From NCBI GenBank assembly GCA_963576565.1, contig OY755039.1, positions 132,824,095-132,888,094 on the forward strand: a stretch of DNA of 64,000 bases. The letters are read 5' to 3'. Source of the stretch: Aspidapion aeneum. Its lineage: Eukaryota > Arthropoda > Insecta > Coleoptera > Brentidae. This document shows positions 56,101 to 63,092 of the stretch, piece by piece. Position 1 is the first letter of the stretch; every line of letters starts with the position of its first letter. Position numbers and translations under genes: made by a program. Under the pieces are notes generated by a model. The model was not told the DNA's origin. It worked only from the letters and a program-made list of their open reading frames with translations, and made no database searches.

Positions 56101-58186
56101 AGAAATAATCTTTTTTTTTTTCAGTTATATCCAACATTTTTCAGATATCATTATATATTTTAAAATTCGTAAGACTAAAACCCCCTCCAAAAGGTTAAAA
56201 AAATTTTTCAATGTTAATAAACTTGTTCAAAATCTTTATATTATAAAATTTTTGATATATACATTTATACATTCAAACCCCATTGGATCGCTGGCGCTAC
56301 GCTACTGCTTGTGCTATCTGGATAGTTGTATTGTAAGCACATTGAAAGTGTTATTATAGTTATTTTATACCACAATAAGGTGAGATAATTTTGAAACCCG
56401 CATGTTACCACTCCATTTTCGTAGTTCTGCAAATATTTAAAATACTCTGCCAATATATGGGCCCCTAAGCTCACACTAGGTACTATAGTTATAGTGTACG
56501 TGTGAGCTAATATAACTAAAAACTGAAATATATTTTATTTAACTCCAGACTAAATTACCTTTTGTTTGATACCACACAAGCCATGTTTTGACTTAAACTC
56601 AAATTTTTGAAATCTACCCCCACCCTTAAAAAAAACAAAAAACTAAAATGTATTTTGTTAAACTCCGGACTCAATTACCCTTCGTTTGATATCACACACG
56701 CCATATTTTCACTTAAACTCTAATTTTTAAAATATACCCCCACCCTTTTTTTTAAAATAAATTAAAATGTATTTTGTTTAACTGCAGACTCAATTACCTT
56801 TCGTTTGATATCACACACGCCATATTTTCACATAAACTCTAATTTTTGAAATCTACCCCCACCCTTTTATTTGGTTTCTGTTCGGTGGATTTTGTTAATT
56901 TTGAAATGGACCATCTCGACCCAAGACCCAGCCTAGGTACCAAATTTCATTAAAATCGGCCAAGCGGTTTTTGAGTTATGCGCGTTGGTCGTTACAGACA
57001 TACAGACAGACAGACAGACAGACAGACGGCGCAACAAAAAAGTTTCAAAATCATCTGAAACGCAAAGATATATAAAAATTTTTGAAATCGGAGCAACTTT
57101 TTTTTTCTCGAAAAAATTAGGATCACCATAGCTCACACTACTATAGTATATGTGTGAGCTAAAAAAAACAAAAAACTAAAATGTATTTTGTTAAACTCCG
57201 GACTCAATTACCTTTCGTTTGATATCACACACGCCATATATTCACTTAAACTCTAATTTTTAAAATATACCCCCACCCTTTTTTTTTAAATAAATTAAAA
57301 TGTATTTTGTTTAACTGCAGACTCAATTACCTTTCGTTTGATATCACACACGCCATATTTTCACATAAACTCTAATTTTTGAAATCTACCCCCACCCTTT
57401 TATTTGGTTTCTGTTCGGTGGATTTTGTTCATTTTTAAATGGGACCATCTCGACCCAAGACCCAGCCTAGGTACCAAATTTCATTAAAATCGGCCAAGCG
57501 GTTTTTGAGTTATGCGCGTTGGTCCATACAGACAGACAGACAGACAGACAGACATACAGACAGACAGACAGACGGCGCAACAAAAAAGTTTCAAAATCAT
57601 CTGAAACGCAAAGATATATAAAAATTTTTGAAATCGGAGCAACTTTTTTTTCTCGAAAAAATTGGGATCACCATAGCTCACACTACTATAGTATAGTATA
57701 TGTGTGAGCTAAAAATTACCGGTATGTTATGTAGTGAGACTTGACCTGTTTTCCACAAAAATGTACAGCATAAATTAAATTATTTTAAAAATTAATTTTT
57801 TATTGCAGGTGTCACCACTTAAAAGTCTTCTCAGAGACGACTTAAAACGCAAAATAATGTCAAAAGCGAACTCTTCAAACCGAGGTCGATCTACAGCTTC
57901 TCCAAACGCGAACAGTGCCGATACTTCGCCTGATGGTGCTACAACGACGAACGGTCCTATCATAACCTCCACGGGGTCTGAACAAAACGAGTCTTTATTG
58001 TGGCGTGCTATGGGTAAAAAACTGCACTGTCTATTTTGCGGTATCGCGTTTCCCGATCAAACTTTATATTTTTTGCATAAAGGATGTCATTCCGATACAA
58101 ATCCCTGGAAATGCAACATCTGTGGCGAACAGTGTTGTAACGTTTATGAGTTTAATTCACATTTGCTTAGTAAAAGTCATCAGTGA
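25983..58186 (+). CDS. C2H2 zinc-finger transcription factor (seven visible exons)
   Basis: Seven exons join in compatible phases: 25983-26191, 34431-34691, 41731-41940, 44393-44553, 47714-47874, 54536-54778, 57809-58186. Together they are 1623 bp and encode 540 residues. Each inner boundary has AG/GT. Five C2H2 fingers occupy roughly residues 68-230; two of them span introns 2 and 3, and finger 1 spans intron 1. A low-complexity middle follows, with IKQE (a sumoylation-like motif) and PINLS (similar to CtBP-binding PxDLS). The C-terminus ends in a finger pair, LHCLFCGIAFPDQTLYFLH and KCNICGEQCCNVYEFNSH, closely resembling the dimerisation fingers of the Ikaros and hunchback families. It should act in the nucleus as a DNA-binding regulator, probably dimeric. 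The exact orthologue is not recognised. An in-frame TAG sits just before 25983, so either an upstream exon is spliced in or translation starts at Met 26034. Confidence 0.87.
26480..27010 (+). repeat. ~130-bp tandem repeat with G-rich boxes
   Basis: Four units, each with GGGGGTGGGGGTAG-like purine tract, a T-rich tract, TTGTCATCGGACCACTATAT, GTATACCAAATTTCATCCAA and GTGTCAAAAACGCAT. The repeat gives an artificial open frame (26496-27014), which is not a gene. Lies in intron 1. Confidence 0.85.
27060..30060. repeat. ~320-bp tandem array with a flipping segment and a 633-bp duplication
   Basis: Units contain CAATACTTATATAAAATAAG, a segment between AAGGTA and TACCTT, CCTAGAGATATATGAAAG, GGGCACGTCGATTTTGTTTG, TTCGCTGTTTAAAATAGCGC and AATAGCGCCAGTA words. 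A 633-bp block (27885 onward) is repeated almost exactly from 28518. In two units (27874-27916 and the copy at 28513-28553) the segment between AAGGTA and TACCTT is reversed. The right end (29940-30050) degrades into a 16-bp minisatellite of AATAGCGCCAGTA words. It lies in intron 1; all open frames are by-products. Confidence 0.88.
30061..30680. other. No recognisable feature
   Basis: Intron sequence. A loosely inverted pair, GGTAAAGCCGAACAAG and GGCTTTACTTTAAC...CTTGTCCGG, near 30080-30155 is the only structure. Confidence 0.45.
30681..30862. mobile_element. hAT-type MITE with 8-bp TSD TGTGGGGT
   Basis: Element 30689-30854 starts CAGTGGCGTATATAG and ends CACTG. TGTGGGGT flanks it at 30681-30688 and 30855-30862. 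It has a poly-G stretch near the left end. In place of the usual right-end sequence it has a short (GGTTC)n run just before CACTG. Confidence 0.82.
30885..31250 (+). repeat. Dispersed repeat, also at ~55090-55300
   Basis: Phrases TTTTGTAGATATAACAAAGA, GAAAATTTCTG-like, GGCAAAAAT and GCGTCGCAGGCAAAAA-like recur in the same order near 55110-55280. Function and class unknown. Confidence 0.5.
31800..32075. mobile_element. 276-bp MITE, ~57-bp TIRs, TA duplication
   Basis: Starts GGGACTTATTGCAAT and ends ATTGCAACAAAAC-like inverted form, with TA at 31798-31799 and 32076-32077. Inner repeats include GTGCCGGGCACTATTCTGAC on each side. Same family style as its host. Confidence 0.8.
32214..32427. mobile_element. 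hAT-type MITE with near-perfect 8-bp TSD
   Basis: Element 32222-32419 begins CAGTGGCGTATATAG and ends TATACGCCACTA. Flanks ACAGACTC (32214-32221) and ACAGACAC (32420-32427) agree at 7 of 8 positions. Large poly-G and poly-C patches lie inside. Confidence 0.75.
32586..34411 (-). mobile_element. hAT-like element copy B, split by a LINE
   Basis: Inverted relative of 20690-21710, longer on one side. The right end reads GCGGCGGCCCTG (34392-34403), the reverse of CAGGGCCGCCGC, a typical hAT terminus. The left end near 32594 is diverged (AGGACTGTCG). Flanks ATGTAAGA (32586-32593) and ATGTAAGT (34404-34411) agree at 7 of 8 positions. A LINE fragment interrupts it at 33704-34289. No intact transposase. 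Its right end lies 27 bp before exon 2 of the zinc-finger gene. Confidence 0.65.
33704..34289 (-). pseudogene. 5'-truncated LINE 3' end with CCHC motif
   Basis: On the minus strand a frame encodes the C-terminal tail of a LINE ORF2: GTVTGHNRLRRHMTRIG, then CPACGQEEETSRHLVAEC (CX2CX8HX4C). This is the tail found after RNase H in I/R1/LOA-group LINEs. Two in-frame stops precede it. The 3' end is a TAC/ACT triplet tail. The direct repeat ACCATTTATGTA flanks it at 33692-33703 and 34290-34301, so it is a genuine 5'-truncated retrotransposition event. Confidence 0.88.
34431..34691 (+). CDS. Zinc-finger gene, exon 2
   Basis: Acceptor TTTATTTTCAG at 34430, donor GTAAGT at 34692. Phase 2 in, phase 2 out. 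Completes finger 1 (C-DFETISPSALTNHVTISH), encodes finger 2 (FECDVCNMKF...MRRHKMRH), the TGVKPYE linker and the first half of finger 3 (CRVCQKRFFR). The linker matches the canonical TGxKPY pattern. Confidence 0.92.
34895..35335. repeat. GCGCAC-rich short repeats and hairpin
   Basis: A ~20-bp word (TATGTCATTTTTGCGCACGC) is repeated two to three times near 34940-35015, with a perfect 22-bp palindrome at 34951-34972. At 35224-35330, GTTTGAAAACCTCTTTGCAC faces its inverted partner GTGTGCAAAGCGTCGTTTTC. It may be a small foldback element. Confidence 0.6.
35340..38552. other. Intron 2 sequence without clear features
   Basis: AT-rich. The patch at 37960-38060 (GTCTGTATGTGTGTGTATGT then CGCTAAATTGATTTTCATGA) resembles the CTGT-microsatellite junction of the elements at 39663 and 46501 but has no defined ends. 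Confidence 0.5.
38553..38723. mobile_element. hAT-type MITE, perfect 8-bp TSD AATATTAG
   Basis: Element 38561-38715 (155 bp) starts CAGTGGCGTATATAG and ends TATATACGCCACTG. AATATTAG flanks it at 38553-38560 and 38716-38723. The middle contains GAGGCCGTATTTTATG and GGGGGGGCCCGGGCCCCCC, a perfect G/C palindrome. Confidence 0.93.
38724..39660. other. No recognisable feature
   Basis: AT-rich intron sequence. A short GGTTC-like run lies at 38836-38857 and loose AGTTTTTGAGAAAA-like phrases near 39440. Confidence 0.5.
39663..40436 (+). mobile_element. CTGT-microsatellite element, palindromic ends
   Basis: The left end is a near-palindrome (AGCTCACAC...GTGTGAGCT). Then come TGGTGATCCTAATTTTTTCG, a (GTCT)n run at about 39801-39880, ACGACCAACGCGCATAACTC and GGCCGATTTCAATGAA. 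Three internal ~95-bp tandem units (GGGTGGGG...TTCAAAAATTAGAGTTTA...GTGATATCAAA) follow, and then a second palindromic end. Other copies, inverted, are at 46501-47241, 56441-57161 and 57163-57711. Non-coding; the microsatellite opens all frames artificially. Confidence 0.85.
40785..40935. repeat. Dense TCTCG / CGAGA cluster
   Basis: About 150 bp made almost entirely of CTCGAGAGAAA, TCTCGTCTCG and inverted forms, able to fold on itself. It could be a low-complexity repeat or a cluster of GAGA-like sites. No ends or duplication found. Confidence 0.6.
41333..41566. mobile_element. hAT-type MITE, 8-bp TSD TAAATAGG
   Basis: Element 41341-41558 starts CAGTGGCGTGTCGTAT and ends ACGACACGCTACTG. TAAATAGG flanks it exactly at 41333-41340 and 41559-41566. 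Two poly-C tracts and GCGCTTGGCGC lie inside. A related but distinct subfamily to the one at 38561. It lies about 170 bp before exon 3. Confidence 0.92.
41731..41940 (+). CDS. Zinc-finger gene, exon 3
   Basis: Acceptor TTTTTTTAATAAAG at 41730, donor GTCAGT at 41941; phase 2 in and out. Encodes the second half of finger 3 (KDHLAEHFTTH), linker TKTLPYH, finger 4 (CPICNRGFQRQIAMRAHFQNEH) and the first part of finger 5 (CPLCQYRAGSMKSLRIHFF), whose last histidine is in exon 4. Confidence 0.92.
41941..44392. other. Intron 3: AT-rich, one dispersed-repeat copy
   Basis: At 42640-42960 the complement of the dispersed repeat family is seen (GTTTTATTCAGTTTTC, AAAACTAAGTATTTAATG). At 43540-43640 the phrase AAAATCGGTTCAGCCGTTTA with ATATATATTTACATAC resembles ends of microsatellite-bearing insect repeats. 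Nothing else is recognised. Confidence 0.5.
44393..44553 (+). CDS. Zinc-finger gene, exon 4
   Basis: Acceptor TTATTCCTTAG at 44392, donor CAG/GTAAAA at 44553. Enters in phase 2, leaves with one base. Supplies the terminal histidine of finger 5 and a linker rich in Gly, Ala, Gln and Ser (AAAAQQGFPEGSLDQLAQLS). Confidence 0.9.
44554..45284. other. Intron 4 left part, no feature
   Basis: AT-rich sequence without repeats, exons or element ends that I can recognise. Confidence 0.5.
45287..46010. mobile_element. 724-bp MITE packed with GACGTC/ACGTC motifs
   Basis: Starts CCCAGGTAGCAAGG and ends CCTTGCTACCTGGG, a perfect 14-bp inverted pair, with TA at 45285-45286 and 46011-46012. Both end regions (about 45300-45450 and 45840-46000) repeat ACGTC, GGTCAT and AACGTCAT-like words many times. 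The centre is unrelated AT-rich sequence. No transposase. Confidence 0.85.
46030..47410. mobile_element. Foldback element with ~170-bp inverted repeats
   Basis: 46030-46200 and 47246-47410 are inverted copies; shared phrases include CACTGGTGGTCCAGCTGATT, TTTGTAAACAAAAGTTA, CCGGTGTTCGGAT and AACTAAGGCAATTTTCC. A CTGT-microsatellite element (46501-47241) is inserted between the arms. Outer ends are not exact. Confidence 0.75.
46501..47241 (-). mobile_element. CTGT-microsatellite element, inverted copy
   Basis: Starts AATACTCTGCCAATATACGG, then a palindromic end (GCTCACACTAGG...GTGTGAGC), three ~95-bp repeats, a (CAGA)n run at 47060-47105 and the second palindromic end. Same family as 39663-40436. 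It sits inside the foldback element at 46030-47410. Confidence 0.85.
47457..47494. repeat. Perfect 16-bp stem hairpin
   Basis: CGCAGCGATGCCGAAT and its exact inverse are separated by AGCAAA. GC-rich against an AT-rich background. Role unknown; it is in intron 4, about 220 bp before exon 5. Confidence 0.9.
47714..47874 (+). CDS. Zinc-finger gene, exon 5
   Basis: Acceptor TATTTTATTTTAG at 47713, donor GTAAGT at 47875; phase 1 in, phase 0 out. Encodes a polar linker (TPPMHFLTPHVEISMADAPG) without a recognised domain. A LINE starts 61 bp after its donor. Confidence 0.9.
48246..48279. repeat. 34-bp perfect hairpin inserted in LINE RNase H
   Basis: Eight T, ACGGGT, loop GCGCAT, ACCCGT, eight A. 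It interrupts the LINE reading frame between GSAN and the downstream WIPGHY block, with AAC on both sides. Confidence 0.8.
48669..49958 (-). mobile_element. TA-flanked DNA transposon (pogo-like?) nested in LINE
   Basis: Starts GGGGAAGGAGGGGAGCATTC and ends GAATTCTCCAATCTTTCCCC; the inverted ends agree at about 18 of 23 positions. TA flanks it (48667-48668, 49959-49960). Removing the element and one TA restores the LINE frame exactly. On the minus strand, 49600-49243 encodes an acidic stretch and GDFDLVRFKTKSK...HFVGQILEI...YFPQIEDISEVDNGDI, a module I associate with the C-terminus of pogo/CENP-B-like transposases in insects (from memory, not proven). The DDE core is missing. The word GGAGCATTCGACCA recurs at both ends. 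Confidence 0.75.
50425..50526. repeat. Imperfect inverted repeat with GACCGGAAA ends
   Basis: GACCGGAAA...GACTTTACAGGTC (50425-50450) is inverted at 50503-50526, with GAGACCTGTAAACCTGCGGA-type words in the loop. The same GACCGGAAA word occurs three times on the other side of the recombinase gene. Confidence 0.75.
50753..52605 (-). CDS. Crypton-type tyrosine recombinase, two exons, apparently intact
   Basis: Exon 1 is 52605-52189 and exon 2 is 51478-50753, with donor AAA/GTAAGT and acceptor TTTTAG joining phase 0 to phase 0. The product is 380 residues with no stop. Residues about 20-125 form the helical core-binding domain (RYTRNYDVFLNWCHTNKV). The catalytic domain shows R151 (GAMRREEI), K178 in a beta-hairpin position (NIPNTKTN), H253 and R256 (TGHTFRR), W279 (LGGWHS) and Y288 (AEGYIEH), with the usual 9-residue step from W to Y. 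This is the complete tyrosine-recombinase set. The C-terminal tail is Ser/Asn-rich. Eukaryotic recombinases of this kind come from Crypton transposons or genes domesticated from them. It lies antisense in intron 5 of the zinc-finger gene. It may be an active element, a recent relic or a co-opted gene; the sequence does not decide. Confidence 0.88.
51479..52188 (-). other. Intron of the tyrosine recombinase gene
   Basis: 710 bp bounded by GTAAGT and TTTTAG on the minus strand. AT-rich, with one GC-richer inverted word (CCTACCTAGGTAGG) near 51680-51693. Splicing restores a continuous core-binding to catalytic domain transition (EEFLMLK then VVTIMAISGAMRREE). Confidence 0.85.
52606..52936. promoter_or_regulatory. 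5' flank of recombinase gene: motif copies and hairpin
   Basis: GACCGGAAA occurs at 52762-52770, 52781-52789 and 52814-52822. A perfect hairpin (ACTTTCTGTACA, six A, TGTACAGAAAGT) lies at about 52855-52884. A plus-strand open stretch from ATG 52739 gives 65 residues without family signature. I read this as the upstream end of the recombinase element. Promoter function is inference. Confidence 0.4.
52937..53653. other. Intron 5 stretch without feature
   Basis: AT-rich. No exon or repeat signature is seen. Confidence 0.5.
53654..53890. mobile_element. 231-bp foldback MITE, TAA duplication
   Basis: Element 53657-53887 starts GCGCCGGTACACACACGCGT and ends with its inverse; about 70-75 bp of each arm can pair (including AACGCAATTGCGGTCC). 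TAA flanks it at 53654-53656 and 53888-53890, which fits PIF/Harbinger (TWA duplications). The segment CGCCGGTACACACACGCGTT also occurs directly a second time at about 53728. GC-rich compared with surroundings. Confidence 0.85.
53891..54535. other. Intron 5 right end, no feature
   Basis: AT-rich sequence. A TTAAATTATG-containing pyrimidine stretch leads to the CTCGCAG acceptor of exon 6. Confidence 0.5.
54536..54778 (+). CDS. Zinc-finger gene, exon 6
   Basis: Acceptor CTCGCAG at 54535, donor AAG/GTGAGG at 54778; phase 0 both ends, 81 codons. Encodes a Ser/Pro-rich linker with IPIKQEPTDDG (sumoylation-like) and NGPINLSLADG (similar to a CtBP-binding motif), which suggest repressor function. 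That role is inferred from motifs only. Confidence 0.88.
54779..56440. other. Intron 6 left part: (AT)n and a dispersed repeat
   Basis: An AT dinucleotide run lies at 54941-54961. The dispersed repeat of 30885-31250 recurs at about 55090-55300. The remainder is AT-rich without features. Confidence 0.5.
56441..57161 (-). mobile_element. CTGT-microsatellite element, third copy
   Basis: Same order as the copy at 46501: AATACTCTGCC start, palindromic end, three ~95-bp repeats with GATATCACACACGCCATAT, CCAAGCGGTTTTTGAGTTATG, short (CAGA)n at 57000-57028, GGATCACCATAGCTCACAC end. Confidence 0.87.
57163..57711 (-). mobile_element. Fourth, end-truncated copy in tandem with the third
   Basis: Begins directly after the palindromic end of the previous copy, but at an internal position (equivalent to about 56630), then runs to a full right end. 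This arises naturally from unequal exchange or slippage, not from a fresh insertion. Confidence 0.85.
57809..58186 (+). CDS. Zinc-finger gene, terminal exon 7
   Basis: Acceptor TTTTTTATTGCAG at 57808; phase 0; TGA at 58184-58186. Encodes a basic, Ser/Asn-rich linker and the two C-terminal fingers: CLFCGIAFPDQTLYFLHKGCH (CX2CX12HX3H) and CNICGEQCCNVYEFNSHLLSKSH (CX2CX12HX5H). This pairing and spacing are the hallmark of the Ikaros/hunchback dimerisation module. Confidence 0.93.
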   Translation: MSPLKSLLRDDLKRKIMSKANSSNRGRSTASPNANSADTSPDGATTTNGPIITSTGSEQNESLLWRAMGKKLHCLFCGIAFPDQTLYFLHKGCHSDTNPWKCNICGEQCCNVYEFNSHLLSKSHQ

Positions 58187-58425
58187 CTAGACGGGGATTA
58201 GTCTAGAGTCATTTAAGATTGACAGTTTTTGTCGATAAACGCTCTAAGACTATGTTTGGACTTGCAAGACGGTCCTAATTTAAGACTAGATATTACAAAA
58301 CGTGATCTCTCACATTTTGCTCTTTACCTACCAGAAAGGCCAAATTAAACAAATTTCGTTTTACAATATTAAATTAAAAAAGTTAATTAATCAAAATCGG
58401 TGTAAAATTAAAGAAGTTATGATCA

Positions 58426-58431
58426 AATAAA
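58426..58431 (+). terminator. Polyadenylation signal AATAAA
   Basis: First AATAAA downstream of the zinc-finger stop codon, 240 bp into the 3' region and followed by a T-rich stretch. A plausible signal, not proven. Confidence 0.5.
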
Positions 58432-58859
58432 TATTTTTTAATTTAACCAACCATGGTATTCAAGCTTAAAAGGGTTTTTGGTTAAATTATCAAATCTTAA
58501 AAAGTGCGTTACCGATTTTTATGGTTGGCAGTATTGGTACCTTGTTATAGTAGCTAAGTTATCAGTTTATTTTGTTAAAACGAAAATTTTTGTCAATAAC
58601 ATACTAGACAAAAAAAATTGATCGATTTTTGAGTTGTGTCAAATTTCTTGCTTAAAACTGATTGGTTTGTATACAAGCATAAAATTTAGTACACTTATTA
58701 AAAACAATATTTTAATTGATTTGACTCGAGACTCCTTATAATTTGTCATAGGGAACACTGTGGCGGCCATTTTTATTGACTTATTTACTTTAAAAAGCAA
58801 TTCCAAGTTTTGAAGCGGCCACATGAACTGAAGCGGACTTTTGCTAGGTCCCGTCGGAA

Positions 58860-59510
58860 TCAGTATTGGTGCTTTTTGAGGCTTTATGACCCCTAAAAAT
58901 TGCATTTTACGAAAATGTCATTCTGGTCAAGAGAAATAATCTAGTGTTGGAGCCAAAAGAACCAAATTTGGTACTAATAATAAGACGGTGTCGTCCAAAA
59001 ATATACAAATAAAACATAATTTCATTCGTTTTGATTTCAAGATGGCGGCCGATTTGTCAAAATGACGACATATCACTAATTTTAATACTAGATTTCATGA
59101 TTTTCATAAGTTATTTTTACTGGGAACTGCCTTCGAAACTTCGGATCGCAGTTAACAATATTCCAGGATGGTTTAGAGTGGACCTTTGTCAAAAAATATA
59201 ATTCAAGTTATTAGTTGTCATGGCCTTTGCCTGCCAATAATTAAAAAAAACACAAAAAAGCGAATTTTTCACTTTGAGAGTGTTTTAAGGTCATAACATG
59301 GTCAGAGGTTATCAAAAAATATTTTTTTATTACAACTCTTTGAAAACAAATAAATAAATAAATGTACCTATGCTTGGACTAGGCCGTCTCTTTATTAGTA
59401 CCGAATTTGGTTATTTTGGCTCCAACCATACATTAGTAGCTTTATTAAAATGATATTTTCGTCGTATTTTCGTCATTTTTACCAGGTCATAAAGCTCCAA
59501 AATAATTTAA
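58860..59510. mobile_element. ~640-bp foldback MITE
   Basis: 58949-58988 (GGAGCCAAAAGAACCAAATT...) is inverted at 59385-59423 with few mismatches, and weaker pairing extends outward (GGCTTTATGACC, ACGAAAATGTCATT). No target duplication was found. Lies just downstream of the zinc-finger gene. Confidence 0.7.
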
Positions 59511-60375
59511 ATACTTTAAAATTTGTTACTGATTTGAAGGGACCCCAGCAACAATTTAAGACATACGAGGCTGGTATGATATTTAATGAGCCTTGAGGCC
59601 ATCTGGCAACATTGCATCATGTGTCTATTGTTTTTAACATTGAATGCCCTTGAGACAGACCGTTTACAATATGAACCAATTCCGTCGAGTAGTTTGTGTG
59701 TGACCGTTGTTTGAAGTGGATCAGTTTAGTATTTTTGTGAATTGGAAAAAGAACAATATCGGTCGGTGATTCGCTTTTTGTTTTTGAAAGGGAAGTCGCG
59801 TGAGGAAATTAAAAACGAATTAGATGCCGTCTACGGTGATGCCTCGCCTTCATTTGCCACCATCAAGCGGTGGTATAAAGAACTCAAAAATAGCCGAACG
59901 TCCGTTTTTGATGAGGACCGCCGTGGACGCCCCATTGAGGCCACCACAAAGGAAAACGTCAACAAAATCCATGACTTGTTGCTTAACGACCGCAGATTAA
60001 AGTTAAGGGAGATAGCTGAGGCATGTGGCTTGTCATTATAGCGTGTGCAAAATATCGTCCATGAACATTTGAGCATGAAAAAACTCTTGGCTCCATGGGT
60101 ACCGAGTTCTTTTTCACCAAGACAATGCACCAGCTCATCCATCCCGAATCGTCGTTGCTAATAGACTTGGGCTACAAACCCCGTATTCCCCAGATCGGGC
60201 CCCCTGTGATTTTTTTTGTTCCAAATTTAAAAAAATGGCTCGTAGGTAACAGATTCACGTCGAATGAGGAGATTATAGCAGCCGCAAATGAACATTTTGC
60301 AAGCTTTCCGATTTCCTATTTTTCTGCAGGGTTAAAAAAGTTGGAGAATCGCTGGAAAAAGTGTATTGCCCTAAA

Positions 60376-63092
60376 TAGTCTATGGACAAATCAAGTTTCG
60401 TGTGCAAGTCGTGCCAACTTTCTGCCGATAAGCTAAGTTTGTTAAGGGCATCCCATATATCAGGTTTTGACTTGTTGTCATTCTGGTAAATGCGTTTTTT
60501 GAAAGATATGGCGGATTCAAAATGGCGGAAAGGCGTATCTTTAAAAAAATTGTAACTTTTTTATTTCTTATCCGATTTTCTTGGAACAAAGTTTAAAATA
60601 CTTGCTTTGTAACGTATTTAAAAACGTATTAGTCAGAGAATATGTGTTTTTTGTATTTGTCAAAAAAATTTAAAAAAATAAAAAAAAAGGTAAATTTTTT
60701 TTATTTTTTTTATTTTATTTATAAAACTATTGGAGCTAGAAAAAAAAATTTATATAAAAAAGATAGCTGTTTTGATTCTTTATTCAAATCTGGTTCAAAT
60801 GTTCGAATGCGTTAATTAGTTTTTAAGTTATTTCCAAATAACTGGAGAAAAATAGGGGTCTTTGGGGTATATTTAAAAATTATGCTTTTAATGAAAACCA
60901 TAAGAACTTTTTGGAAGTAACTTAAATTTGTTTAACATACCTAGCAGTTTAGGTTTTGACTTATTGTCATTGTGATAATCGCGCTTTTTTTTAAATATGG
61001 CGGATTCAATATGGCGGAAAAGCATATTTAAAAACAAATTGTATCTTTTTTATTTTTTATCCGATTTTAATACAACAAAATTTAAATTACTTGATTTGAA
61101 ATGTATTAAAAAAATACTTTTTAAAAAATGTATTTTTTTTAATATTCGAAAAAAAATCGGGTGAAACATGTGACAAAAATGATTTTATTTATTTTATTTT
61201 TTAATTGACCCCCATATACGGACGTCGCTGAAGGGTTTGTCATTAATTAAACCCCACTTACACATTATTAAAAAGAAAATTTTATTTCCTACAATAAAGT
61301 ATAAAACACATTTTTGTGAATTGAGCTTAGTTTTTGAGAAAATTGGAAAAAACCTGTAACAGAATTAATTTGTTTGGTGATTTGTAAAAATTGATTTAAG
61401 TTGCACAGGCCTGTGAAGTTTTAATCTGAAGATAAATCCTACATTATTGTACACGTTTAAGAGGAAATTTTATTGTCTACAATCGACTATAGGTAACAAT
61501 TTTTGATAGAGAGCTTGGTTTTTAAGATAATCGGGTAAAATCTATGTGGTTTCTTTAATTTTTTTATATTTTCTTAATAAACTGGATACTTTTTCATTAG
61601 TCTGACCCTACTGACTAATACATTGTTAAAAAGGAAATTTTATTTTCTACAATAAACGGCCAAATTATGTTTTTCCAAAAAGCTTAATTTTTGAGAAAAT
61701 TGGATAAAACTTGATAAATTTAGTCATTTTTCAAAATTGATTTTATTTACAGACTCCCCTAAATTGTTATAGGTAAAACTACCATTGCCTTATTATACAT
61801 CATTTAAAAACCAATTTTATTGTCGATAACAAAGTGTGTGTTATATTTTTTGATATAGAGCTCGGTTTTTAAGAAAATTGGGTAAAACCTGTAATAAACA
61901 TGTTTCTTTTTTATATTTATTTATTTTTTTATTTTATTTATTTTTAAACAGACACCGCCGCCGCCGCGGAGAGTTGGTTATTAGTCGTACCCCACTGACT
62001 CATACATTGTTGAAAAGGAAATTTTATGGTCTACAATAAAGATTAGTACATATTTTTCCCTAGCTTAGTTTTTAAGAAAATTTGAAAAAAATCTAAAAAT
62101 TTCAGGATTAGGGGAATCTGGGGTGTTTTTGCAGCTAAAATTTAAAAAACTAACATAATTTTATTTTAAAATTAGATTTTACACATTTTTGATCCATTTC
62201 TATGTCATTGTGTCTTTAGGGCGTCAACTTAGTTAAATTTTTAGAAATTCGAACATGACTATATATAAGGAGGGGGGATAAAAAAAATTGAACCAAAAAC
62301 TTGCCCGGCAATATCCAAATCGATAGTCTGTGACCTATTCTCAGCTAGGATCCATTGTCAAACTGCGGTCCTCATATTTTGCATACTCAACTACCTCTAG
62401 AACCTGCACTATATTGTAAAAACTTTCGTCGATTGATATTTATTTTCAAACATAACAATAACAACGTTGTTTGATAATGTCCATCAAACAACGATAACAA
62501 TTATAATAGAAATCATCTGTTTTACTATACGCCTCAGCTGCGTAACGCCGCGCGCCGCCTTATAGGCGTCCGCGTACTGGTTTTGGTGACAACAAATTGT
62601 TTTTTTATTGAAACAAATATAAAATATACATCTATATAAGACCTATATACACCAAATTAAAGGAAAATGTTTATTCTATAACTTTTATTTAAACTTTTTT
62701 TTAAAATTTTGCTTTGGTGTTATTAAAAATGTAGGTTAAACTTTACTAGCTATACAAAAAAAAAGTAAAAATTCAGTTATTTTATTTTTTCTAAAAAAAC
62801 GAAGCAAAATTTTGAAAAATATAATAGAAAGTTATTTTATTGTGGGTGTTTACTGATTCATTTGCAATTTTGCAACCCTCTACGACTATTTTTAAGAAAG
62901 ATACATCGTTTTAAAAAAGTATCGTGCAAAAAAAAGTGGTGGGGGCCATATCTTTAAAAAAACGCATTTACCAGAATGACAACAAGTTAAAACCTGATCT
63001 ATCGAGTGCCCTTAACAAACTTGGCTTATCGGCAAAAAGTTGGCACGACTTGCACACGAAACCCCCTTTTAGGCCGATTTGTCCATAGACTA
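60376..63092. mobile_element. 2.7-kb DNA element with ~140-bp TIRs inside the mariner
   Basis: Both ends start TAGTCTATGGACAAAT, and about 140 bp match inverted (60376-60515 and 62947-63092; shared phrases CGTGTGCAAGTCGTGCCAAC, TTGTTAAGGGCA, GTTGTCATTCTGGTAAATGC). A subterminal block (about 60458-60600) is repeated directly at about 60950-61090. The right half (61200-62110) consists of dispersed-repeat units like those at 24120-25560, and then AT-rich sequence. No transposase ORF. The target duplication is ambiguous because both flanks are A-rich. Confidence 0.82.
61200..62110 (+). repeat. Dispersed repeat units inside the 60376-63092 element
   Basis: Four to five diverged units of about 200-230 bp, each with AAAATTTTATT, TCTACAATAAAG-like and AGCTTAGTTTTTGAGAAAAT words. 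Closest relatives in the window are at 24120-25560. Confidence 0.65.
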
